Below, piece by piece: positions 1 to 5,859 of a stretch of DNA of 6,499 nucleotides. The position numbers and the translations under genes were made by a program. The DNA is taken from contig WLKR01000065.1 of NCBI GenBank assembly GCA_009701115.1, positions 1 through 6,499 on the forward strand. The letters run 5' to 3'. The DNA comes from Actinomycetota bacterium. GTDB lineage: Bacteria; Actinomycetota; Acidimicrobiia; Acidimicrobiales; RAAP-2. Position 1 is the first letter of the stretch. Every line of letters begins with the position of its first letter. The notes under the pieces were generated by a model, which saw nothing but the letters and a program-made list of their open reading frames with translations, searched no databases and was not told where the DNA came from.

Positions 1-1578
1 CAGCGTCAGTTTCGCCACGTTCTGGTAGATGAATTCCAAGACACCAACGGAGTGCAGAACAAGCTCGTGGAGATTCTGGCCGAGCACCATGGCAATATCT
101 GTGTCGTCGGCGATGCCGACCAATCGATCTATCGATTCCGAGCGGCCGACGTCCGCAACATTCTGCAGTTCGCCCAGCACCACCCCGACACGACCACCGT
201 CCTGCTCGAAGAAAACTTTCGCTCCACGCAGACCATCCTGGATGCCGCTAACGCCGTCATTGACCGGAATGAATCACGCATCCCGAAGAATCTCTTCACG
301 CAACGTGGTCGGGGCGACAAGATTCGCCGCTACGCCGGTGAGGATGAGTACGACGAGGGCCGCTGGGTCATTTCCGAGCTGCGCCGGTTCCGGAATGACT
401 ACGACATCGAGTGGCGCGAGATGGCAATCTTCTATCGGACGAACGCGCAGAGTCGTGTACTCGAAGAGCAGTGCATCCGCGCCGGCGTGCCGTACCGAGT
501 GATTTCGGGACTTCGCTTCTACGACCGTAAGGAAGTAAAGGATGTTCTGGCCTATGCCCGCCTCCTCGTTAATCCCCGTGATGACGTGGCATCGCGCCGC
601 GTCATCAACGAACCTCGACGCGGTGTCGGTGCGGTTGCGCTAACCAAATTGCAGTCGTACGCCACTGATCACAACATCTCCTTTTCGGAGGCGGTGAGGT
701 TCTCTGAGGAGGCCGGTGTCGCGGGCAAGGCGGGCTCCGGTGTGCGCCAGTTCGCCACGCTGCTCGACGAACTCCGTGCTCTCTCCAATGACCTGCCCCC
801 CGGCGAGATGATTCAAGCCATCGCCCGTGACAGCGGAATTCTCGACGAACTGCTTACCGATGGCAGTGACGAGGCGCGGAGCCGTATTGAGAACCTCGGA
901 GAACTGGCGAGCGCGGCGGCCGAGTACGAAACGATGATGGATTTTCTTGAACGACTCGCGCTCAGCGCCGAGAGCGATCAACTCGACGCCAGTGCGGGTG
1001 CTGTGTCGCTCATGACGATGCACGTGGCGAAGGGCCTGGAATTTCCTGCCGTAGTGATTACGGGTCTCGAAGAGGGCATGTTCCCTCATTCGCGCGCACT
1101 TGTCGATCAAGCCGAGCTGGAAGAAGAGCGACGCCTCTGTTACGTCGGCATCACGCGAGCGATGCGCCACCTTTCGTTGACACACGCCTGGACTCGCACG
1201 ATGTGGGGTCGTCGCATGGATGCGATCACTAGTCGGTTCTGGAATGAAGTGCCCGAGGAGCTCTGTGAGGAGTGTTCAGTGGTTAAGCCCATGCGCCGCA
1301 ACAGCTTTAGCGACACTGATTACGGCTTCGAAGGTCGTTCCAGTGACTTCACCGCCGGTCGAGCTTTCGGGGCGGCCACCCCCCAAGAGGCCCGTGGTTC
1401 TGGGGCCGAACAGTTGGGGCTCCGCAGTGGAGACCGTATTATTCACGACCGCTTTGGACCGGGCACCGTCTTGAGTGTGGCCGGTGAAGGTGACCGGACT
1501 CGGGCCTTCGTCCGCTTTGACGAGGGGCAGTCCGAGAAGCAGCTGGTGCTCTCAATCTCGCCCCTCAAGCGTCTTTAG
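1..1578 (+). CDS. pcrA: ATP-dependent DNA helicase, UvrD/PcrA (SF1A) type, 5'-partial
   Basis: The frame is open from base 1 and encodes the last 525 residues of a 3'-5' DNA helicase of the UvrD/PcrA family, which unwinds DNA in repair and clears replication and transcription conflicts. Visible motifs, numbered from the window edge: motif II with Walker B VLVDEFQDTN (7-16), motif III GDADQSIYRFRAAD (37-50), motif IV LLEENFRST (68-76), motif IVa YRTNAQSR (145-152), motif V TMHVAKGLEF (339-348), motif VI RRLCYVGITRA (377-387). After a variable linker, residues about 472-525 form the Tudor-like tail (GDRIIHDRFGPGTV onward) that binds RNA polymerase in PcrA/UvrD1 proteins. Motif Q, Walker A and motif Ia lie left of the window; compared with family proteins of roughly 720-800 residues, some 200-250 are missing. 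That is a window cut, not a truncation. The first methionine in frame, at base 52, is internal. Motif III has YRF rather than the YRW of Bacillus PcrA. Calling it pcrA or uvrD1 is a naming choice; the family is secure. Confidence 0.95.
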   Translation, partial: QRQFRHVLVDEFQDTNGVQNKLVEILAEHHGNICVVGDADQSIYRFRAADVRNILQFAQHHPDTTTVLLEENFRSTQTILDAANAVIDRNESRIPKNLFTQRGRGDKIRRYAGEDEYDEGRWVISELRRFRNDYDIEWREMAIFYRTNAQSRVLEEQCIRAGVPYRVISGLRFYDRKEVKDVLAYARLLVNPRDDVASRRVINEPRRGVGAVALTKLQSYATDHNISFSEAVRFSEEAGVAGKAGSGVRQFATLLDELRALSNDLPPGEMIQAIARDSGILDELLTDGSDEARSRIENLGELASAAAEYETMMDFLERLALSAESDQLDASAGAVSLMTMHVAKGLEFPAVVITGLEEGMFPHSRALVDQAELEEERRLCYVGITRAMRHLSLTHAWTRTMWGRRMDAITSRFWNEVPEELCEECSVVKPMRRNSFSDTDYGFEGRSSDFTAGRAFGAATPQEARGSGAEQLGLRSGDRIIHDRFGPGTVLSVAGEGDRTRAFVRFDEGQSEKQLVLSISPLKRL

Positions 1579-1590
1579 GCGAAAAGTCAA

Positions 1591-1602
1591 TACGATTACA
1601 CC
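1591..1602 (+). promoter_or_regulatory. Putative leaderless promoter (-10 TACGAT, 6 bases before ATG)
   Basis: TACGAT at 1591-1596 matches the actinobacterial -10 pattern TANNNT and ends exactly six bases before the ATG at 1603, so transcription would be expected to start at or next to the A of the start codon. No Shine-Dalgarno-like run sits 5-10 bases upstream of that ATG, as a leaderless message would allow. I find no convincing -35 (TTGACA-like) box 16-19 bases further upstream, where the helicase stop region lies. This is inference from pattern and spacing only. Confidence 0.5.
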
Positions 1603-2856
1603 ATGCGAGAAGAGGGCACTACCACCAGCCGTCGTTCTCGTTTGAGGACTCAGCCACCGCGCATGGAAGCAGCGCCTCGTCACCCCCGGTACGTCTACGT
1701 GCGCCGCCGCATTGTCTTTGGCTTGGCTCTCATGACATTGACGTACGGTCTCTATCTCGGTGTGACTCTGGCCGTAGCGCTGACGAATCAGTCGTACGGA
1801 GTTTCCTTCTCCGCCCGTGGCGCTGAGTGGGGCCGAGAGCACGGCATGGGTTGGGCCGTGACGTGGGTCGAGCAGCGCTACTACTCAATCAACAAACCAA
1901 AGACGGGTGGTACTCCCGAGGCCAATCAGTTCGGATCGGGTTCGACCGCCGTCGACATTCCTCGCACGGGTCATCTCCCAGCTCCGACCACGGTGTTGAC
2001 TCCCGCTAAAACACCGCAACCTGGCGAGGGTGTCTGGCATCCCGTCGGCCGTAAGACGGCATCCGGCATTCCCGCCATCTACGAGGCCTTCATTCGCCCT
2101 GATGCCGTCCGTACGAGTTACGTCGTCGGTCTGGCGTGGATGGATCCCACGTTGCTCGAAGCTCAGCTCTATTCGGGTTCGTTTATCCCCGGTGGTGGTC
2201 CCTACAAACACAGTGCACCGATTCTCCCGAAGACCACTGGGAACTTGGTGGCCGCCTTTAACGCGGGCTTTCGCATGGAAGATGCCAACGGTGGGTACTA
2301 CACCGACCATAAGACGGTGATCCCTCTACGCAAGGGTGCCGCCGCCGTGGTGATTTTCAAAGACGGCACGATGACCGTGGGGCAGTGGGGTCGTGATATC
2401 AAAATGTCGAGTTCGGTTCGTGAAGTCCGACAGAATCTCGACCTCATCGTGGACGACAGCCGCCCCGTGGCGGGATTGGATGCGGCGAACACGAAGCGCT
2501 GGGGCGCCACGCTCGGTGGGAAGTTTGACGTGTGGCGCAGTGGTATGGGAGTTACCGAAAATGGCGCGCTGGTTTACGCCGGAGGACCAGCACTCACCAT
2601 TAGTGCCCTGGCTGATGTATTGATACGGGCCGGTGCCGTTCGGGCCATGGAACTCGACATCAACACCGACTGGGTCCAGTACTCAATCTTTACTGCCCCC
2701 CTGGGCACCACGATTAACGGTGGCCACGGAAAGAGTCTCGTTCCGTCGATGGTGGGGCCACCGAGCCGTTACTTCACGACGTGGTGGAATCGCGACTTCT
2801 TTACTGTCTCCTTGCGGCCATCCGAAACCACGGTGACCACCACTACCAAGCCTTAG
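1603..2856 (+). CDS. Membrane-anchored phosphodiester glycosidase (NAGPA-like) domain protein
   Basis: This 417-residue protein has an Arg-rich cytoplasmic N-terminus (1-36), one membrane segment (about 37-60, IVFGLALMTLTYGLYLGVTL) and an extracytoplasmic remainder; positive-inside charge suggests N-in/C-out. A Pro/Thr/Gly-rich linker (about 98-145) leads to a domain (about 150-405) resembling the phosphodiester glycosidase family named after N-acetylglucosamine-1-phosphodiester alpha-N-acetylglucosaminidase. Supporting features are AAFNAGFRM (217-225, like the family's A-x-NGGFF), FKDGTMTVGQWGRD (252-265), an IVDDSRPVAG stretch (282-291), and a late Ala/Leu-rich helix running into AMELDINTDWV (348-358), where the family usually has LDGGGS. 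The C-terminus is a Thr-rich tail (TTVTTTTKP). Family members act on sugar phosphodiesters or are uncharacterised envelope proteins, so the substrate is unknown. It follows the helicase by 24 bases but probably has its own leaderless promoter. Facing the DPA operon hints at an envelope glycan role, which is weak evidence. The start fits the -10 spacing and precedes the basic region and membrane helix. Confidence 0.8.
   Translation: MREEGTTTSRRSRLRTQPPRMEAAPRHPRYVYVRRRIVFGLALMTLTYGLYLGVTLAVALTNQSYGVSFSARGAEWGREHGMGWAVTWVEQRYYSINKPKTGGTPEANQFGSGSTAVDIPRTGHLPAPTTVLTPAKTPQPGEGVWHPVGRKTASGIPAIYEAFIRPDAVRTSYVVGLAWMDPTLLEAQLYSGSFIPGGGPYKHSAPILPKTTGNLVAAFNAGFRMEDANGGYYTDHKTVIPLRKGAAAVVIFKDGTMTVGQWGRDIKMSSSVREVRQNLDLIVDDSRPVAGLDAANTKRWGATLGGKFDVWRSGMGVTENGALVYAGGPALTISALADVLIRAGAVRAMELDINTDWVQYSIFTAPLGTTINGGHGKSLVPSMVGPPSRYFTTWWNRDFFTVSLRPSETTVTTTTKP
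2853..2856. other. Interlocked convergent stop codons (TTAG)
   Basis: The plus-strand glycosidase-domain gene stops with TAG at 2854-2856 and the minus-strand dprE2-like gene stops with TAA read from 2855 to 2853. The two coding regions therefore overlap tail-to-tail by four bases and leave no intergenic room. I see no GC-rich hairpin followed by a T-run on either strand here, so any terminator must lie inside the opposing gene or be factor-dependent. Confidence 0.85.
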
Positions 2857-3623
2857 CGCTCTTCGTTGATCTTGCGCCAGAGGGGTGCGGGTAGGTGACG
2901 GAGAATCACAAAGAGCCACTTCATGATGCTCGGCGAGTAGACGACGAGGGCGGGCGTACCGAGGCCGCTCACGATATCTTTTGCGACCCGTTCGGCGTCG
3001 ACAGAAAATGGCGCCGGCTTGAGGCCGGTCGTCATCTTGGTGTGCACGAAGCCGGGGCGCACAATTTGCAACGTGACGCCGGTCCCGATGAGCGAGTCGG
3101 CCAGACCTTCACAGAGGCGATCCAGGCCGGCCTTGGCACCGCTGTAGAGATACGAACCGCGGCGAACACGAATACCAGCCACCGAGCTAATCACCACAAT
3201 GCGTCCAGACCCCTGGGCGACCATGCGCTGGCGTAATGCCGCGAGTGCGGTGACCGGCCAGGCGTAGTTCACAATCGACATACGGGCGGCTGCGGCCGGG
3301 TCGTTCTCGTCGAGCAGCTGGTCTCCGAGGAGTCCCACCGCGATGATGACGAGATCAACGGGTGCCCCAATCGCGGCGAACGATTCGGCTACGGCTGATT
3401 CGGCTGAGGTCACATCTTGCGCGTCAAAGGTAACCAGGTGCGTCGAGGTAGCTCCTGCATTCTTGGCCTCCTCGGCCGCCTCCTGGAGGAGGGACTCATT
3501 ACGTCCGGCCAAGGCGACGGTGCGCGCCCGTGCGGCACAGAGTTTCTTGGTGACTTCCCGAGCGATGTCGGAACTGCCGCCGAGAACGACGACGGTCTGG
3601 GGCTGTCCAAATGCATTTTCCAT
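2853..3623 (-). CDS. dprE2: Decaprenylphospho-beta-D-erythro-pentofuranosid-2-ulose 2-reductase (DprE2-like SDR)
   Basis: This 256-residue short-chain dehydrogenase/reductase is the expected NAD(P)H-dependent second half of the DprE1/DprE2 epimerase: it reduces the 2-keto polyprenyl-phosphoryl sugar to the arabinose form (DPA). The Rossmann glycine motif is the DprE2-style VVLGGSSDIA (12-21) rather than the common TGxxxGIG. Other features are FDAQD (66-70), Asn119, and the catalytic set Ser147, Tyr160 and Lys164 (ISSVAG ... YLYSGAK). The C-terminal hydrophobic stretch MKWLFVILRHLPAPLWRKI resembles the end of Mycobacterium tuberculosis Rv3791 and suggests membrane association. The N-terminal GQPQTVVVLGG also parallels Rv3791 (GNPQTVLLLGG). 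It is the last gene of the minus-strand operon, starting at an ATG only five bases after the dprE1 stop, with no strong ribosome site, so translational coupling is likely. A generic FabG-like reductase is less likely given position and both termini. The prenyl chain length cannot be read from sequence. Confidence 0.9.
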   Translation of the reverse strand: MENAFGQPQTVVVLGGSSDIAREVTKKLCAARARTVALAGRNESLLQEAAEEAKNAGATSTHLVTFDAQDVTSAESAVAESFAAIGAPVDLVIIAVGLLGDQLLDENDPAAAARMSIVNYAWPVTALAALRQRMVAQGSGRIVVISSVAGIRVRRGSYLYSGAKAGLDRLCEGLADSLIGTGVTLQIVRPGFVHTKMTTGLKPAPFSVDAERVAKDIVSGLGTPALVVYSPSIMKWLFVILRHLPAPLWRKINEER

Positions 3624-3628
3624 GGTGC

Positions 3629-4948
3629 CTACTTTCGAATTAGTTCAAGCCGGCGAGCGAGATCGCTGGTGATGACGGTATTGGGATCAATCTGATGCTT
3701 TAGCTGTAACAGTGCTTCAAAACGTGGGTACATCGCGCGAAATGTGGCAGGGTCGAGTCGCGCATCTTTGGCTAGGTAGACGCGACCACCGGCTTCCAGG
3801 ACGAGAGTGTCGAGCTGGTCGAGCACTCCCGGTAGGGCCGCCGGGCCGACGGGCAGGTCGAGAGCCAGGGTCCAACCGGGCATAGGGAACGACAGTGGCC
3901 CCGGGGTGCCCTCGCCAAATCGTTTCAGGACCGCAAGGAAACTAGGTACACGTGATTCAGCGAGCAACTTGATGGCCTCGACGACCGTCTCGCTGGCCGA
4001 ATCGGGTACGGCGAACTGATACTGAACAAAACCACGTCGACCATAGAGCCGATTCCAGTCGCGCACGCCATCGAGCGGATGAAAGAAGGCACCGATGCTC
4101 TGTTCTTCGCCCTGACGTTGCTTGGGTGCCATGCGAAACCAGAGCTCATTAAAGGCCCGAATAGAAAGACCATTGAGCAGACCACTCGGTGCGGAAAAGG
4201 GAACTCCAATTTTCGCGTCACGGGGAGATTGGCGCTCGCCACCGTTCTCGGCGTGGTCGCCTCGGGTCAAGATGGCTCGGCCCATAGCGGCCCCCGTCGT
4301 CATGCAGTCCACCCACGCCACGGAGTACCGGTATCGGTGGTCGCCCGTCTGCATCTCGTGCATCACGGCCTCGAGATTGGCGAAGCGGGTGGTGTCGACC
4401 ACCACCTTGTCGCTGGTGACGGCCAAGAGTTGGATTTGGGCGCGCAGGACGACGCCCGTTAGACCCATGCCACCGACGGTGGCCCAGAAGAGTTCGGCCC
4501 GTTCCGTCGGACCACAGGTGATGGTGCCGGTTGGCGTGGCCAATATGAGAGAGAGCACATGGTGACCGAACGATCCATCGACGTGATGGTTCTTGCCATG
4601 AACGTCCGCGGCAATGGCGCCACCGACACTCACCTGCCGGGTACCGGGAGTCACGGGAACGAACCAACCCTGGGGAAGACCAACGCGAATCAAGTCGTCT
4701 ATCGTCACGCCCGCATCGACCCAGACTGAACCGTCCGAGGTGATCTCATCCATAACGGTCATGGCGCTGTTGCGGAGCACTAGTCCTCCGGCGAGTTGCG
4801 CCGCGTCTCCGTAACTTCGACCAAGTCCTCGAGAGAGCACGTGAGTGGAGGTGCGCAGGAGTCCGGAGACTTCGTCGGCAGTGGGCTCAAGTACGTCGGC
4901 CACGCTCGGGGCCGTGCGACCCCAGCCGTAGAGCTTTTCTCGACTCAC
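3629..4948 (-). CDS. dprE1: Decaprenylphosphoryl-beta-D-ribose 2'-oxidase (DprE1-like FAD oxidase)
   Basis: This 439-residue FAD enzyme (the family is usually about 460) oxidises C2 of polyprenyl-phosphoryl ribose, the first half-step to DPA. Motifs closely follow M. tuberculosis Rv3790: GWGRTAPSVADVL (8-20), SRGLGRSYGDAAQ (39-51), PVTPGTRQVSVGGAIAADVH (98-117), HGKNHH (117-122, with His117 and Lys119 matching His132 and Lys134), AELFWATVGGMGLTG (151-165), FHPLD (289-293), FVQYQF (307-312), PLSFPMPGW (351-359), LAKDAR (392-397, Lys394 matching catalytic Lys418) and the end SDLARRLEL. At residue 362 (GCT, bases 3863-3865) it has Ala in TLALDLP where Rv3790 has Cys387 in NICVDFP, the residue trapped by benzothiazinones. 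The start chosen is GTG at 4948, which overlaps the upstream TGA as GTGA. An in-frame ATG at 4981 would add 11 residues (MGCALCLRHPR) that merely read the end of the upstream gene in another frame. The gene sits between the phosphoribosyltransferase and dprE2, as the pathway predicts. Confidence 0.94.
   Translation of the reverse strand: MSREKLYGWGRTAPSVADVLEPTADEVSGLLRTSTHVLSRGLGRSYGDAAQLAGGLVLRNSAMTVMDEITSDGSVWVDAGVTIDDLIRVGLPQGWFVPVTPGTRQVSVGGAIAADVHGKNHHVDGSFGHHVLSLILATPTGTITCGPTERAELFWATVGGMGLTGVVLRAQIQLLAVTSDKVVVDTTRFANLEAVMHEMQTGDHRYRYSVAWVDCMTTGAAMGRAILTRGDHAENGGERQSPRDAKIGVPFSAPSGLLNGLSIRAFNELWFRMAPKQRQGEEQSIGAFFHPLDGVRDWNRLYGRRGFVQYQFAVPDSASETVVEAIKLLAESRVPSFLAVLKRFGEGTPGPLSFPMPGWTLALDLPVGPAALPGVLDQLDTLVLEAGGRVYLAKDARLDPATFRAMYPRFEALLQLKHQIDPNTVITSDLARRLELIRK
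4945..4948 (-). promoter_or_regulatory. GTGA stop/start overlap coupling ubiA-like gene to dprE1
   Basis: Read on the minus strand, the bases GTGA contain the GTG start of dprE1 and the TGA stop of the upstream phosphoribosyltransferase gene. Such four-base overlaps are typical of termination-reinitiation coupling. A modest AGG lies about nine bases upstream of the GTG. This arrangement is the main reason for preferring the GTG over the ATG at 4981. Confidence 0.65.
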
Positions 4949-5850
4949 GCGTGGATGCCTAAGACAAAGAGCACAGCCCATAAGAGTCCGAGGACTTGCA
5001 ACGTGTGGTCACTAAAAACGAGATCTTCGGGCGCACCGCCGTCACCACGTTCAAGACGCCGCAGAATGTGCAAGATGGCCACCACTACCGGTACCGCAGT
5101 TAGGCGAATCAGTACGACGCGGTGGTGGACGCTAGAGAGACCGGTTGGGGAAACATCGAAGGCCCACAGGCAGTAGGTCGTCACTACGACTGAAGCGACG
5201 AGCGTGAGGGCCGATCGAAGAAATTCGGGGGTGTACTCGGCGAGGACGGCTCGGTGGGCTCCAGCGTTACTGCCGAGTTCCTTTAATTCGGCCGTCCGTT
5301 TACCGATGACTAAGAAGAGCGCCGCGAAGGCCGTCACGGCAAGGAACCAACTCGAAACGTAGAGATCGCTGACCACGGCCCCACCGAGGGCCCGAAGGAA
5401 GAAGCCGCTGGCCACGATGGCGAACTCAATCACGGGTTGGCGCTTTAAGACCATGGAGTAGGCCACCGTGAGTGTGATGTAGGTCGCGACGACAAAGAAG
5501 AGGTCGTGGCCCGATGCGACAGCAAACCATGAGATGGCCATGGCCCCGACAAGGAGAACTACAGCTAGGACCAAAGCGATAGGCAGCGGCACGACTCCAG
5601 AAGCAATGGCCCGGAACTTCTTGGTGGGGTGGAGTCGATCGGCCTCTCGATCGCGCAAGTCATTGATGAGGTAGAGCCCACTCGCCGCGAGAGTGAAGGC
5701 TACGAAGGCTTCGGCGGTGTGGCGAAGCGTGGCGCCGCTAGTGATCTGTCCGGCAGCGGCGGGCGCAATGATGACGAGGCCGTTCTTTATCCACTGACGT
5801 GGCCGCAGGGCGCTGACAACACCAGTCAGGAGATTGCGGGGCTGCTGCAC
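4945..5850 (-). CDS. ubiA: Decaprenyl-phosphate phosphoribosyltransferase (UbiA prenyltransferase family)
   Basis: This 301-residue polytopic membrane protein transfers phosphoribose from PRPP to polyprenyl phosphate on the inner face of the membrane, the committed step to DPA. It matches the M. tuberculosis Rv3806c pattern: an N-terminal ALRPRQWIKNGLV (14-26); the first Asp-rich motif YLINDLRDREADRLHPTKKF (60-79), with Asn63, Asp64, Asp67 and Asp71 for Mg and pyrophosphate; the following RAIASG (80-85); KRQPVIEFAIV (136-146); the second conserved loop GKRTAELKELG (183-193); and a late PEDLVFSDHTLQVL (274-287). About nine hydrophobic segments are visible (near 24-38, 47-62, 89-109, 115-133, 140-160, 166-182, 213-230, 247-263, 284-300). 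The start is GTG at 5850, nine bases after the stop of the upstream glycosyltransferase; it lacks a strong Shine-Dalgarno, so reinitiation is plausible. The symbol follows mycobacterial usage. A role in quinone synthesis (4-hydroxybenzoate prenylation) is unlikely given the Rv3806c-type motifs and the dprE1/dprE2 neighbours. Confidence 0.93.
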   Translation of the reverse strand: MQQPRNLLTGVVSALRPRQWIKNGLVIIAPAAAGQITSGATLRHTAEAFVAFTLAASGLYLINDLRDREADRLHPTKKFRAIASGVVPLPIALVLAVVLLVGAMAISWFAVASGHDLFFVVATYITLTVAYSMVLKRQPVIEFAIVASGFFLRALGGAVVSDLYVSSWFLAVTAFAALFLVIGKRTAELKELGSNAGAHRAVLAEYTPEFLRSALTLVASVVVTTYCLWAFDVSPTGLSSVHHRVVLIRLTAVPVVVAILHILRRLERGDGGAPEDLVFSDHTLQVLGLLWAVLFVLGIHA

Positions 5851-5859
5851 GTTTTAACG

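Noticed and set aside
640..1185. 181-codon open frame on the minus strand opposite the helicase
   Set aside because: It lies wholly inside the helicase coding region, whose motifs V and VI are read from the same bases. It shows no recognisable domain and is an ordinary antisense shadow in GC-rich DNA.
2781..2845. Possible inverted repeat (GTGGTGG ... CCACCAC) near the end of the glycosidase-domain gene as a terminator
   Set aside because: The arms are short, far apart and followed by no T-run. They are explained by Trp- and Thr-rich codons.
2853..3623. Generic FabG-type 3-oxoacyl-ACP reductase
   Set aside because: The GGSSDIA nucleotide motif, the GQPQTVVVLGG N-terminus, the hydrophobic RHLPAPLWRKI end and adjacency to dprE1 all favour DprE2.
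4079..4565. Plus-strand open frames (127 and 147 codons) opposite dprE1
   Set aside because: They are antisense to conserved DprE1 sequence and have no domain-like pattern.
4945..5850. 4-hydroxybenzoate or protohaem prenyltransferase
   Set aside because: The NDLRDREADRLHPTKKF and GKRTAEL motifs follow the Rv3806c phosphoribosyltransferase pattern, and the neighbours are DPA genes rather than quinone or haem genes.
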